From assembly GCA_023703655.1 (NCBI GenBank), contig CP097973.1, positions 862,170-926,169 on the forward strand: DNA of 64,000 nt. The letters are read 5' to 3'. Shown here in pieces: positions 43,236 through 52,788 of this stretch (positions within the stretch are counted from its first letter, which is position 1; every line of letters starts with the position of its first letter). The DNA is from SAR86 cluster bacterium. Its GTDB lineage: Bacteria; Pseudomonadota; Gammaproteobacteria; Magnimaribacterales; D2472. Made by a program: the position numbers and the translations under genes. Below the pieces are notes generated by a model. It made no database searches. It saw only the letters and a program-made list of their open reading frames with translations, and was not told the DNA's origin.

Positions 43236-44045
43236 TTAGCGGTTAAGAAAATTTATGCATGTTTGATTGAAAATTTCTTCTCTTTCTATCATCACCCAAT
43301 GTCCACATCTGCTAAAAAGAATAATTTGAGCATCATGGCATTTTTGACCTATTTTGGATGCACCAGATACTGGACAAAATTTATCATCCATACCCCAAAA
43401 AACAAGCATTGGATGAGTTATTTTACCTAAATCATCTTCTAAGTTAGGAATTTTCATCGAAGCAAGTACCTGAGGATTCATTAGTGGAAGAATTTGCATT
43501 CTATCCTCTATCATTTCATCTGTAATAATTGATGAATCATATGGAAATAGTTTCAAAAGGCCTTCTATCTTCTCTTGATTCATTTCACCACCTAAAAAAT
43601 CTGATAAAAGTTTTTGTATTCCAGGCATAGAGTTATATGTTTCCATATCTTCAATCCCGCCACTACCCATTAGTATTAACTTATTAATCCTCTCAGGTTT
43701 GTTAAGCGACAAGCCGAGTGACAGTGCGCCACCAAGACTATTGCCTATTAGTGAGAATTGATTAAGCTCAAGAGCATCTGCGAATTCAATAAGCTTCCCA
43801 TTGAAATAATCCATCGAATATTCAACATTATCTGGTTTGCTTGAAAAACCAAATCCTGGCAAATCTGGAAGTATTACTCTAAATCCTGCATCCCTTAAGG
43901 CAACAAAATTTCTTTTAAAATTAGTGTGTCCTGAAACACCAGTTCCACTGCCGTGAAGAAATAAAACTGTTTCCCCCTCGCCTTCGTCATAATAATGAAA
44001 GCGAAAGTTATCACTTACATCAATGTAATGTCCTTCAGGAATCAC
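43236..44045 (-). CDS. hsaD: meta-cleavage product hydrolase (HsaD/BphD type)
   Basis: A 269-residue alpha/beta hydrolase. The oxyanion region FLHGSGTGVSGHTNF, the nucleophile elbow GNSLGG (Ser near residue 106), the acid in FWGMDDKFCPV and the final His in RCGHWVMIE are those of C-C bond hydrolases of the meta-cleavage pathway. HsaD cuts 4,9-DSHA made by HsaC into the hydroxydienoate and HIP. The gene is immediately followed by hsaE and abuts the P450 gene upstream. Confidence 0.85.
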   Translation of the reverse strand: MIPEGHYIDVSDNFRFHYYDEGEGETVLFLHGSGTGVSGHTNFKRNFVALRDAGFRVILPDLPGFGFSSKPDNVEYSMDYFNGKLIEFADALELNQFSLIGNSLGGALSLGLSLNKPERINKLILMGSGGIEDMETYNSMPGIQKLLSDFLGGEMNQEKIEGLLKLFPYDSSIITDEMIEDRMQILPLMNPQVLASMKIPNLEDDLGKITHPMLVFWGMDDKFCPVSGASKIGQKCHDAQIILFSRCGHWVMIEREEIFNQTCINFLNR

Positions 44046-45398
44046 TTAAATTTTTGTTAATGTAATGGGTAATCCATCCTCAGGTCGAGGTAAATGAACA
44101 TGCTGAAATCTTGGGTCATAATTATTTGGTAGATTAACTTTATATTGCTTGAGTAGTCTAAATAGATAAAGTTTCGCGTTCATCATAGCAAAATGCATCC
44201 CTATGCACTTATGCGCTCCTCCTCCAAATGGAATATAACTAAATCCATGTCGTTTATGTTCAGCCCTATCTGGAGAGAATCGCATCGGATCAAATTCTAA
44301 TGGATTTGTCCACCATTCTTCCATTCTATGCGTAAACGGAGGACTAATCATCACAACTGTATTTGCTGGAATTTCGTATCCTCCAACTTCAACATCTCTT
44401 GTGGTTCTTCTATTGAGAATCATAACTGATGGATAAAATCTTAAAGTTTCCTGAAATACGTACTCGGTGAGTTTCATCTCTGCCATATCGTCATATGAAG
44501 GAATATCTGAACTAACGTTATTAATTTCATCTCTAACTTTTTCCTGCCACTCGGGATTTTTACCTAAATAATAGAGAATATTAGTAAGGGCGCTCGTAGT
44601 TGTATCGAATGCGGCAAATAATAAAAAAGCAATGTGACCATCAATATCAACATCCTCTAAATAATTTTCATCCTCATCCTTTGCATTGCAATACCTACTG
44701 AACATATCCTCAAGTTCAGTGCCTCTTCTTTCAGGGATCTTAGTAACAAGGAAATTGCGTAAACTTTCACGGGATTTAAGTGCCTTTCTGAATGTGCTAA
44801 AAGGCAAGTCATAAGGAACTGGAGTGATCAAACCTTTATTAATGTTCTCAAATATTTTGTGTAGCATCTTAGCTTCAGCGCTTGTCTCATCAAGTCCAAT
44901 AAAAACCTTTGCCGCTACATCCATTAAAGTTTGTTGAATGTTATCGTAGAAAATAAATTCTTCATCTGGTTTTAACTCGTCTATTCTTCTTGATTGAATA
45001 GGATTTAACATGTCAACATAAGTTCTTAATGCGTCAGTTTTAAATGCAGGCTGAGATGCTCTTCTTGTCTTTTTATGTTTTTTACCATCACGAAGAAGCA
45101 TGCCATCAGGATATAAGCCTCCAAGAGAACCCATATACCCTCCTGCTGCACTAAAATTTCCATGTGGATCAAATAAAGCTGCCTCATTAAATTCTGGTCC
45201 TAAGCACATAAGAACTCTTTGATTTTTAACCATATCAAGTCTTGATACTGGGCCAAATCTTTCATAATGATCTGCACAAACTGCTAAAGTGTCTTTTACA
45301 AACTCAATTGTTTTTCCAAAAAAAGGGTATCCATATTCACCTGGAAACATAGAAAGATCCCTATTGTCTGCTGCAAAACTTTTTGTATCTATAGCCAT
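44046..45398 (-). CDS. cytochrome P450
   Basis: A 450-residue P450. Helix I reads AAFDTTTSAL, with the conserved acid/Thr pair; the ExxR motif is in ETLRFYPS; the haem Cys ligand is in FGGGAHKCIG. No membrane anchor is seen, so it is soluble and needs an external ferredoxin or reductase. The overall pattern (FPGEYGYPFFGKT start, long substrate region) resembles the CYP51/CYP120/CYP26 branch rather than CYP125. In a steroid block a sterol or steroid hydroxylation is likely, but site and substrate cannot be read. Confidence 0.88.
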   Translation of the reverse strand: MAIDTKSFAADNRDLSMFPGEYGYPFFGKTIEFVKDTLAVCADHYERFGPVSRLDMVKNQRVLMCLGPEFNEAALFDPHGNFSAAGGYMGSLGGLYPDGMLLRDGKKHKKTRRASQPAFKTDALRTYVDMLNPIQSRRIDELKPDEEFIFYDNIQQTLMDVAAKVFIGLDETSAEAKMLHKIFENINKGLITPVPYDLPFSTFRKALKSRESLRNFLVTKIPERRGTELEDMFSRYCNAKDEDENYLEDVDIDGHIAFLLFAAFDTTTSALTNILYYLGKNPEWQEKVRDEINNVSSDIPSYDDMAEMKLTEYVFQETLRFYPSVMILNRRTTRDVEVGGYEIPANTVVMISPPFTHRMEEWWTNPLEFDPMRFSPDRAEHKRHGFSYIPFGGGAHKCIGMHFAMMNAKLYLFRLLKQYKVNLPNNYDPRFQHVHLPRPEDGLPITLTKI

Positions 45399-45405
45399 TT
45401 ATATA

Positions 45406-46176
45406 TTATGAATTTTTTGCAACTAATTTCCACCAATAATTTGGAAAGAACCTTCTTATCCTGGTTGCAAAAACTGCTTCTTTAGTAGGATAACAAATAA
45501 TCTTATCAGTCAGTAAATCTTTTTCAATTTGATCAACTACTTCTTCAGGATCACAAAGCATACCCTTTTCAACCGCTGACTTGATTACATCAGCTGAATC
45601 AGTCTCATCTACAAACCTCATCAAAGGTGTATCAGTTTGCGCAGGACAAACTACCATAATTCTTATGTTGGTATCTTTAACTTCTTTAGCTAAAATTTCA
45701 CCAAAAATATTTACTGCCGCTTTTGAAGCACAATATGCAGACATGTTCTCAAGTGGACATGTTCCGGCAATAGATCCAAAAAGTATTATTTGCCCTTTAT
45801 TATTTTCAAGCATGGATGGCAAGATATTACTCACCATATTTACCGTACCCTCATAATTAATTCTCATTAAACTGTTTATCGATGATGCTTCTAAATCTTT
45901 TACTTTGCCCATTGGCATGACTGCTCCTGCGTGGGTTACCCTGTCAATTGGACCCATTTGACGCTTGACCTCGTCCATCATCTCCTTAACAGCATTTGAG
46001 TCTGCTAAATCACAAGGAAAAATTGAGATATTATTGGACTCTTGTTTTAATTGATTTAGGTTTTCTTCATTGATATCAACAGCAGCTACGCGAACACCGT
46101 CAGCTGCAAGACGCTTTGCAGATATTTTACCCATTCCGCTTGCGGCACCTGTAACAATAGCATTTTTAATTTCCAT
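45406..46176 (-). CDS. short-chain dehydrogenase/reductase
   Basis: A 256-residue SDR: TGAASGMGKISAK near residue 9, the NAG-like THAGAVMP near 85, and YCASKAAVN with catalytic Tyr/Lys near 150, preceded by the Ser in FGSIAGT. The C-terminal 40 residues are basic (RIRRFFPNYWWK), which may favour a large or anionic substrate or a membrane surface. In this block a hydroxysteroid or CoA-ester dehydrogenase is plausible. It stands between the P450 gene and the EthD-like gene. Confidence 0.83.
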   Translation of the reverse strand: MEIKNAIVTGAASGMGKISAKRLAADGVRVAAVDINEENLNQLKQESNNISIFPCDLADSNAVKEMMDEVKRQMGPIDRVTHAGAVMPMGKVKDLEASSINSLMRINYEGTVNMVSNILPSMLENNKGQIILFGSIAGTCPLENMSAYCASKAAVNIFGEILAKEVKDTNIRIMVVCPAQTDTPLMRFVDETDSADVIKSAVEKGMLCDPEEVVDQIEKDLLTDKIICYPTKEAVFATRIRRFFPNYWWKLVAKNS

Positions 46177-46197
46177 AATTATCTCCCTATGAATTTA

Positions 46198-46890
46198 CTA
46201 TATCACTAAATATCTGCTTGTTGGAACTACTTCAATTTTTGAAAAATCAATAAATTTACTGCAACTTTCCATCATAATATTCAAATTTTGTTTCATAAGT
46301 GAAGGGTTTCCCTTGGCGGCATAAAATTCTTCTTGATCTGTCATTGCGCCTAGAGGAAAACATTCTTCAATAATAGCAATGAATTTTGGTGCATCTTTTT
46401 GAAGCCTTCTTACAACTGTATTCTGCGTATAAATAAAATTAGACTGGGTTTCAATAGCTATTTCAGTATGATAATGCGTCCAATGGTCAAACCAATCATA
46501 AACATCCATATGTTCGGGTTTCTCAAGAAAAACTATTTGAGAAAATCCCTCAGTGCGATGACCTAAATTGTTAGATTCATCAATTTCTAATATCTTAGAC
46601 TCGCTCACAATATAACCAAAAAATCTCTTTACATGCGAATCCAAAATATTTAGTTTTTGCTCAAAATGAAATAGACTGTTTATTTTTAGAAATAACACTG
46701 CATTAGGACTTGGTGGATAAGAAGATTGAATAAGTCCTGAGGCATCAGAAACATCATCATCTGCAAGATTTACTTGATAACTAAGAATTTCATCTTTCAA
46801 AACAGAGGGTAATTCATTCAAAAGAAATCCTTTAAATTCGCTATCATCAAGATTTGTGTTCTTCCATAATTGAATCGCTATTTTTTCCAT
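46198..46890 (-). CDS. EthD-like protein of unknown role in the steroid block
   Basis: A 230-residue protein. The central part reads like the EthD dimeric alpha/beta-barrel family, with FLEKPEHMDVYDWFDHWTHY (Trp, His, Thr, His) and a later strand. The family's function is mostly unknown; some members accompany P450s or oxygenases in degradative operons. The gene shares one base with ipdF and lies 21 bases before the SDR gene. No typical catalytic triad is evident. The assignment is tentative. Confidence 0.5.
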   Translation of the reverse strand: MEKIAIQLWKNTNLDDSEFKGFLLNELPSVLKDEILSYQVNLADDDVSDASGLIQSSYPPSPNAVLFLKINSLFHFEQKLNILDSHVKRFFGYIVSESKILEIDESNNLGHRTEGFSQIVFLEKPEHMDVYDWFDHWTHYHTEIAIETQSNFIYTQNTVVRRLQKDAPKFIAIIEECFPLGAMTDQEEFYAAKGNPSLMKQNLNIMMESCSKFIDFSKIEVVPTSRYLVI

Positions 46891-47672
46891 TAAGCTCTCT
46901 GAGAGGAAGCTGATAATACTTCACCTGTCATGAAAGATGATTGTTCAGATGACAGAAAAAGAATGATATTTGCAATTTCCCAAGGTTCTGCAGCTCTTCC
47001 AAGGACCTCTTTACTTATCAATGAACTGATGAGTTCATCAGAACTTGTTTTAGAGAGATGAGGATTGAGTGCTAGACTAGGCGCAACTGCATTAACTCTA
47101 ATGTCATATTCAGCAAGCTCAACAGCAGTGCATCTAGTCAATGCCATGACTCCAGCCTTTGCAGCAGCATAATGAGTTTGATCCCTCTGCGCCCTCCAAC
47201 CAAGAACAGAGGCATTGTTCACAATAACGCCTCCAGTTTTTTTTAGATAAGGGATTGATGCTCGCATTACCCGCATTGTTCCATTCAAAGTAACATCAAT
47301 AATGTTGTTCCAAACATCATCGGGCATCTCCTCCAAACTGTTTTGACCACCTAATCCAGCATTATTTACAAGAACATCTATTGTTTCGAGGTAATCTGAA
47401 GCTTTTAAGATCATTTCATTAACTTCTTCGGTGCTTGTTACATTACATAAACATCCATCAATTCGACCTAGATTTAAATCTTGAAGTTCTTTGATGCATG
47501 TTTTAAGTCTCTCTTCATGTAAGTCTGATATAAATACATTGCCGCCCTCTTCTAGGTATCTTTTTGCAGTGGCATATCCGATTCCAGAACCGGCAGCAGC
47601 TGTAATTACGATATTCTTATTCCTAAATTGATCAGACGAAGTTGGGTAATTAGGTATGTTTTTTTCTGACAT
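46890..47672 (-). CDS. ipdF: IpdF-like short-chain dehydrogenase
   Basis: A 260-residue SDR with an unusual Gly motif, TAAAGSGIGYATAKRY, and NNASVLGWRAQRDQTHYAAAKAG around the catalytic Tyr-Lys. Both are close to what I know of the mycobacterial IpdF (Rv3559c), which oxidises a ring hydroxyl of a C/D-ring CoA thioester in indanedione propionate breakdown. The GRAAEPWEIA and TGEV segments near the C-terminus agree too. It overlaps fadA6 and the EthD-like gene by one base each. Confidence 0.83.
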   Translation of the reverse strand: MSEKNIPNYPTSSDQFRNKNIVITAAAGSGIGYATAKRYLEEGGNVFISDLHEERLKTCIKELQDLNLGRIDGCLCNVTSTEEVNEMILKASDYLETIDVLVNNAGLGGQNSLEEMPDDVWNNIIDVTLNGTMRVMRASIPYLKKTGGVIVNNASVLGWRAQRDQTHYAAAKAGVMALTRCTAVELAEYDIRVNAVAPSLALNPHLSKTSSDELISSLISKEVLGRAAEPWEIANIILFLSSEQSSFMTGEVLSASSQRA

Positions 47673-48823
47673 CAGCAGTTTTCTAGAATTGTAACGTTTG
47701 CTTGACCTCCGCCCTCACACATAGTTTGGAGCCCATATTTAATATTATTTCTTTTCATGTCATGAATTAAAGTTGTCATTAGTCTTGCCCCAGTTGCACC
47801 AAGTGGGTGTCCAAGTGCAATCGCACCTCCATTTACATTAATTTGCTCAATTGGATAACTAAATTCTTTCTGCCAAGACAAGGGAATGGATGCAAAGGCC
47901 TCATTAATTTCAACCCTCTGAATATCGTCTAGGGATAAATTAGATTTTTTAAGCGCATGCTTTGTAGCGGGTATTGGTGCAGTTAACATCCAAATTGGGT
48001 CATCGCCACGCACAGTTAAATGAGATATTTTTACCAGTGGTACTAGATTGTGTTCGATTAAAGCTTTTTCTGAAACAATTAATATAGATGCTGCTCCATC
48101 TGCATTTTGAGATGAAACCGCAGCCGTAATAATTTGACCTTCAATTACAGGATTTAGCTCTGCCATTCTTTCTAAAGTTGTATCTCTTCTTGGTGTTTCA
48201 TCATGCAAGAATTCACCTACTGGTACTATCTCATCCTCGAATAAACCATTGTCAATTGCACTAATTGCTTTTTCGTGGCTAGATTGCGCAAATATTTCCA
48301 TATCCTCTCTTGAAATATCCCACTTCTCGGCAATCATATTGGCAGAATTAAATTGACTGACTTCGGTTTTACCATATCTATCAATCCAACCTGGTGAATC
48401 ATGAAAAGGATTTTCAAATCCTAACTGTTGACCTGCAATCATTGCATAAGAAATTGGAATCATATTCATGTTCTGTACACCACCTGCAATAACAATATCA
48501 GAGGTACCCGACATAATAGCCTGTGCAGCAAAATGAACAGCTTGTTGTGAGGATCCACATTGCCTGTCTACAGTTGTGCCAGGAACACAATCAGGTAAAC
48601 CAGCCACTAACCAACATGTTCTTGCAATATCACCAGCTTGTGGTCCCACTGTATCAACACAACCGTAAATCACATCCTCAACAAGGGCAGGATCTAAAGA
48701 TACTCTATTAAAAGTTTCTTTTAGAGGAATTGCTCCTAAATCAGCTGGATGCATCGTGGCTAAGCTACCCTTTTTTCTTCCAACGGGTGTTCTAAGTGCA
48801 GAAACTATATATGCATCAGTCAT
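47672..48823 (-). CDS. fadA6: acetyl-CoA acyltransferase, FadA6-like thiolase
   Basis: A 383-residue thiolase: VDRQCGSSQQAVHF with the acylated Cys near residue 88, INEAFASIPL near 310, GGAIALGHPLGATGARL near 340 and CEGGGQANVT at the end with the second Cys. The start at ATG 48823 overlaps the upstream acyl-CoA dehydrogenase gene by 8 bases. FadA6 cleaves a ketoacyl-CoA in the last stage of steroid C/D ring breakdown; this protein matches that subgroup as I know it (IHSW upstream excluded, AMTVG-type loop present as AMIAGQ). The usual thiolysis of a straight-chain 3-ketoacyl-CoA cannot be ruled out. Confidence 0.85.
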   Translation of the reverse strand: MTDAYIVSALRTPVGRKKGSLATMHPADLGAIPLKETFNRVSLDPALVEDVIYGCVDTVGPQAGDIARTCWLVAGLPDCVPGTTVDRQCGSSQQAVHFAAQAIMSGTSDIVIAGGVQNMNMIPISYAMIAGQQLGFENPFHDSPGWIDRYGKTEVSQFNSANMIAEKWDISREDMEIFAQSSHEKAISAIDNGLFEDEIVPVGEFLHDETPRRDTTLERMAELNPVIEGQIITAAVSSQNADGAASILIVSEKALIEHNLVPLVKISHLTVRGDDPIWMLTAPIPATKHALKKSNLSLDDIQRVEINEAFASIPLSWQKEFSYPIEQINVNGGAIALGHPLGATGARLMTTLIHDMKRNNIKYGLQTMCEGGGQANVTILENC

Positions 48824-49844
48824 TGTTATCCATGAATGTATATGTCGCACCAAGTTTTGGCAAATCTTTTTTTAAATTATTAAATACCAAATTTTCAACA
48901 AAAGGTCTGCTACCCCAAATACCTTTATAAGACCAACCTTTTCTGATGAAAATATGCAGATCCATCTCCCACGTATACCCCATCGCACCATGAGCTTGCA
49001 AACCATTTTTAGAGGCAATTTCGCATGCTTTGATTGATTGAAACTTAGCTTGAGCAGCATGCATAGTTGCATTAGAGCAGTTTTTCTGGATACTGCTTGC
49101 AGCTCTGTATACAAGTGCATTTGTAAATTCAATCTCAATCGCAACATCTGCGAGCATATGTTTTACGGCTTGGAATGAACCAATTGGCTTTCCGAATTGT
49201 TCTCTATCGCAGGTATATAGTTTTGCAGAATCAATAATCCTTTTGCTTAATCCAAGTAAAAGTGCTGACGACATTACCATTCCATAATTTTGAACTTGTT
49301 CATAAAGGTTTTTTTTACTCTCTAATTTAGTTGCATCATCTAAATTATTGGCTTCAAAATCATAAATTGACCGTGATGGATCATTTGATTCTAAAGATCT
49401 GATCTTAAGTTTTTCAATATCAATCAAATATGGATTTTGATCTTGAAAGAAAATAAGCTGCTTTGAATCCTCCAAAAAATTTGGGTGCGGAGCAAGATCA
49501 TGTGCAACTGCGAGATATTCATTATGATTAATTTGACTGGAGAACTCATTTATTAAGGGATTCGCTAAAAATAATTGTTCTGCAATTGGCTCTGGCATTC
49601 CAGAATAACCAATTTTTTCAACAAGCAGTGCGATAGTAATTAAATCTAGTGACATTCCCCCATTTGACTCATCAATATTAGCTGTAATAAATCCTAATTC
49701 TTCTAACTCTTTCCATCTTGAAGATAAAAAATGTGAATTATCCGTCCAAAATTCTCTGATAGATTTTGTCGTCACATTATCACTCAAATACTTCTGTAAA
49801 GATTCTGAAAATAGTGCTTGATCATCACTAAAATTAAAATTCAT
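48816..49844 (-). CDS. ipdE2: acyl-CoA dehydrogenase small subunit, IpdE2-like
   Basis: A 342-residue acyl-CoA dehydrogenase fold protein, shorter than usual (380-400). The beta domain is reduced. The C-terminal domain is typical, with REQFGKPIGSFQAVKHMLAD and HGAMGYTWEMDLHIFIRKGW. The GYTWE motif provides the Glu that serves as base in heteromeric acyl-CoA dehydrogenases of steroid degraders. Its partner is the next gene upstream (4-base overlap). Together they should make an alpha2-beta2 enzyme like IpdE1-IpdE2, which acts on ring-derived CoA thioesters. The naming of this as IpdE2 is by size and order. Confidence 0.78.
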   Translation of the reverse strand: MNFNFSDDQALFSESLQKYLSDNVTTKSIREFWTDNSHFLSSRWKELEELGFITANIDESNGGMSLDLITIALLVEKIGYSGMPEPIAEQLFLANPLINEFSSQINHNEYLAVAHDLAPHPNFLEDSKQLIFFQDQNPYLIDIEKLKIRSLESNDPSRSIYDFEANNLDDATKLESKKNLYEQVQNYGMVMSSALLLGLSKRIIDSAKLYTCDREQFGKPIGSFQAVKHMLADVAIEIEFTNALVYRAASSIQKNCSNATMHAAQAKFQSIKACEIASKNGLQAHGAMGYTWEMDLHIFIRKGWSYKGIWGSRPFVENLVFNNLKKDLPKLGATYTFMDNND

Positions 49845-50995
49845 TTTCTTGGCATGCCTAAAAGTCTTTCAGAAATAATATTCTTCTGAATCTCGTTTGT
49901 ACCTGCGTATATAGGTCCTGAATAAGAGAACATGTAACCTTTAATCCATGACGCGGCATTATTTAGATATTCATTCTTAAGTTCACTTGAGATGCCCAGT
50001 ATATCCATAGCTATTTGATGCATTTCATGATCTAAGTTTGACCAATATACCTTGCTTAAGCTCGATTCAGAGCCAATCTTGTCACCTGCCATAACTTTTG
50101 ATGCGCACTGATAAATATTCAAAGCATATGCCTCTGCTTGCATCCAACAGTGTGTCACTCTAGATGCGATGGATGGGGACAAAACATCTTGATTATCAAA
50201 ATAGAGCTTAAGAAGTCGAGAAGCTGTTTCTTGAAATCTTGCAGGACTTCTTAACATTAAACCCCTTTCAAATCCTGCAGTAGCCATTGCTATCTCCCAA
50301 CCTTGCCCTTCATCTCCTATCATGCATGAAGCATCAACCTCAACATTATCAAAATATATTTCAGCAAAACCGGGTTCTCCATCAAGTTGAGGTATCGGCC
50401 TTACAGTGACACCTTTCTGATCTAATGGCACTAATATAAAAGACAGTCCTCGGTGTCTTTCAGATTCTGGATCACTCCTAAACAAGCCAAAAGTCCAGTC
50501 TGCAAAGGCGGCTCTTGATGACCAAGTTTTTTGGCCATTAATGATAAAGGTATCATTATTTCTGACTGCAGTTGCTCTGATAGCTGCCATATCGCTCCCA
50601 GCATTTGGCTCAGACCAGCCTTGAGACCAAATATGATCACCTTCAGCCATAGCACTTAAAAACTTTGATTTTTGATCATCTGTGCCGTATTCCATTAGAG
50701 TTGGACCTAACAAAAAAACACCATTTTGATTTACCCTTGCCGGAGCATTTGCGCGGTAATACTCTTCTTCAAATATTAACCATTCAATTAAATTTAATGC
50801 TCTGCCTCCATATTCTGTTGGCCAAGTGACCATTGACCAGTTACCTTGATTTAGTGTTTTTTCCCATTCTCGGTGCTCTTCAAAACCCTCTTTTGTATCA
50901 AAAGAAGCTAGTGGCTTTGAGGGTACATTTTTTGAAAACCAATCGCGTATCTCTGATCTAAATTGGTTTTGTGATTCAGTAAATTCAATCTTCAT
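49841..50995 (-). CDS. ipdE1: acyl-CoA dehydrogenase large subunit, IpdE1-like
   Basis: A 384-residue acyl-CoA dehydrogenase from the ATG at 50995 (MKIEFTESQNQFR), which overlaps the echA20-like gene by 11 bases; an in-frame ATG 13 codons upstream is less likely. WSEPNAGSDMAAIRAT and NGQKTWSSRAAFADW mark the FAD/substrate site. The usual catalytic EGT is replaced by IYAGTNEIQKN, with Ala for Glu, so the base must come from the partner chain. This loss pattern is the hallmark of heteromeric steroid acyl-CoA dehydrogenases. Confidence 0.82.
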   Translation of the reverse strand: MKIEFTESQNQFRSEIRDWFSKNVPSKPLASFDTKEGFEEHREWEKTLNQGNWSMVTWPTEYGGRALNLIEWLIFEEEYYRANAPARVNQNGVFLLGPTLMEYGTDDQKSKFLSAMAEGDHIWSQGWSEPNAGSDMAAIRATAVRNNDTFIINGQKTWSSRAAFADWTFGLFRSDPESERHRGLSFILVPLDQKGVTVRPIPQLDGEPGFAEIYFDNVEVDASCMIGDEGQGWEIAMATAGFERGLMLRSPARFQETASRLLKLYFDNQDVLSPSIASRVTHCWMQAEAYALNIYQCASKVMAGDKIGSESSLSKVYWSNLDHEMHQIAMDILGISSELKNEYLNNAASWIKGYMFSYSGPIYAGTNEIQKNIISERLLGMPRK

Positions 50996-51749
50996 TTTTA
51001 TCAAATTTTGCGTCTCTTTTTTCAACAAAAGCATCTCTTGCCTCTTGTGAATCAGAAGACTGATATAGTTCTAACGTAAAATTTTGTTCAAGCTTGTAGT
51101 CCTCATCAACATTGGAGAATTCAATTTGATTTAAAGCTTTTTTTGCTAAATTAACAGCAACACTACTTTTAGATGCAATTGTCTCGGCAAGTTTATTTGC
51201 AGCTTTATGAAGTTGATCCATGTCATCATGTAAAGATTCAATGCTACCAAACTCAAATGCCTCAGTTGCTGAAATTGGTTCACCTGTAAACATCATTTTT
51301 CTAACTTTTTGCAAAGAAAATAGTCTACTTAAATGTGCACCTCCACCTAAAGCACCTCTATCAATCTCAGGTAAGCCAAAGTATGCATCTTTCGTTGCAA
51401 GCACAATATCCGATGCGCCAGCTATCAAAATACCACCTCCAAGAACAAAACCATGACATGCCGATATAACTGGTACATTACAATTATGAATAGCTCTTCC
51501 TAATTTCCAACAACCATCATTTACCTCATAAATCTTATCTGCATCCTTCTGCAGTTCTTTAATATCAACACCTGCACAAAAGCCTTTACCTTGAGCTCTT
51601 ATAACTAAGGAATTTACTTCTTCGCTAAAAGACAGGTCATCAACTAACTTTGCAAATTGGTGCCACTCTTCTGAATTAAATGCATTGACTGGAGGAACAT
51701 TTAACTCAATTGTAGCAACCTTACCTTGATGTATTAATTCAATTGGCAT
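50985..51749 (-). CDS. echA20: EchA20-like enoyl-CoA hydratase family hydrolase
   Basis: A 254-residue crotonase. The oxyanion-hole segments are GFCAGVDIKEL near residue 57 and CHGFVLGGGILIAGASD near 100. PPVNAFNSEEW, GLPEIDRGALGG and EQNFTLELYQS follow the EchA20 pattern as I know it (Rv3550). EchA20 opens ring D of the steroid remnant by hydrolysis. It overlaps ipdC by 11 bases upstream and the IpdE1-like gene by 11 bases downstream. A plain enoyl-CoA hydratase is the fallback reading. Confidence 0.82.
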   Translation of the reverse strand: MPIELIHQGKVATIELNVPPVNAFNSEEWHQFAKLVDDLSFSEEVNSLVIRAQGKGFCAGVDIKELQKDADKIYEVNDGCWKLGRAIHNCNVPVISACHGFVLGGGILIAGASDIVLATKDAYFGLPEIDRGALGGGAHLSRLFSLQKVRKMMFTGEPISATEAFEFGSIESLHDDMDQLHKAANKLAETIASKSSVAVNLAKKALNQIEFSNVDEDYKLEQNFTLELYQSSDSQEARDAFVEKRDAKFDKNED

Positions 51750-52785
51750 TTTCTAATTCCATTTGCTTAATTTTCATATTGTACTGACTGATAATTACAT
51801 TTATTAAATTTTCACAGGTTGGTAAGTCATCAATTACACCGGCCACAGTTCCAGATGGCATTGCTCCATTTGCAGGCATCCCATCTACCATTGCAGTTTG
51901 GATAATTGCAGGACTATTGGCTGACATTATAGTTTGTGAAATAGTAAGATCATCTCCTTTTAACATTGCAAGAAAGGATTTCAAAATATCAAAATAAGAT
52001 GCTTCAGACATTTTTTTGTATTTAAGTGCTGACTTTAGTGACATCAAAAATAATGAAATTGGATTAGAGTTATCAACCTTTTTAATAAAATCATTAAAAA
52101 TTAATCTATGCGGAAGGCCATCAAATTTTCTTGTGATCTTAATATCCTCTGTGGTTGCATTTAAGTATGCTTCTTTGGTTTTTTTTGGCACAGGGCTCTC
52201 TTCTGTCATCATGAATCTTGTTCCCATTGCAATACCCACAGCACCCCAAGCCTTTGCAGCTGCAAGACCACTACCATCTTTAAAGCCACCAGCTGCATAA
52301 ACTGGTATATTCACACAATTTAAGACGCTACCTAATAAAAGTGTAGTTGGCGTAGAACCAGTATGACCACCACCCTCTGATCCTTGAACTACCAATGCGT
52401 CCGCGCCAAGCTCTTCAGCTTTGATTGCGTGCTTTAAGGCTCCAACTGTTGGAATGCAAATTACATTTGAAGCTTTCAGTTTTTTAATAAATTTTTGCAC
52501 TGGTGATCTTGAGTAGCTTACGGCCCTTACATTCATCTTGATGGCAGCATCAATAATTTCTTCAGCTCCGGGTTGAAACATATGCAAATTAATACCAAAA
52601 GGCATATCAGTTAATGCACTTGTCTTCTTGATCATATTAATTGCCTCATCCTTTGTTGCAGTTGCTAGAGCAAGAAATCCAAAAGCTCCAGCTTTTGAAG
52701 ATGCAGCTACAAGCTCTGGAGTTGCTACCCACCCCATTGCAGTTTGAATAATTGGATATTTAGAACCAAGTATATTTTCTGACAC
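51739..52785 (-). CDS. ipdC: IpdC-like nitronate-monooxygenase-fold reductase
   Basis: A 348-residue FMN-dependent TIM-barrel of the nitronate monooxygenase family, starting SKYPIIQTAMGWVATPELVA, with ALVVQGSEGGGHTGST near residue 135 and KAWGAVGIAMGTRFM near 200. In steroid C/D-ring catabolism IpdC uses this fold to introduce a ring double bond in a CoA thioester. The PTVEE-like tail (VDGMPANGAMPSG) is similar to other family members. Context (ipdAB, echA20, fadA6) favours IpdC over a true nitronate monooxygenase. It follows the ECH gene by 3 bases. Confidence 0.8.
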   Translation of the reverse strand: MSENILGSKYPIIQTAMGWVATPELVAASSKAGAFGFLALATATKDEAINMIKKTSALTDMPFGINLHMFQPGAEEIIDAAIKMNVRAVSYSRSPVQKFIKKLKASNVICIPTVGALKHAIKAEELGADALVVQGSEGGGHTGSTPTTLLLGSVLNCVNIPVYAAGGFKDGSGLAAAKAWGAVGIAMGTRFMMTEESPVPKKTKEAYLNATTEDIKITRKFDGLPHRLIFNDFIKKVDNSNPISLFLMSLKSALKYKKMSEASYFDILKSFLAMLKGDDLTISQTIMSANSPAIIQTAMVDGMPANGAMPSGTVAGVIDDLPTCENLINVIISQYNMKIKQMELENAN

Positions 52786-52788
52786 TTT

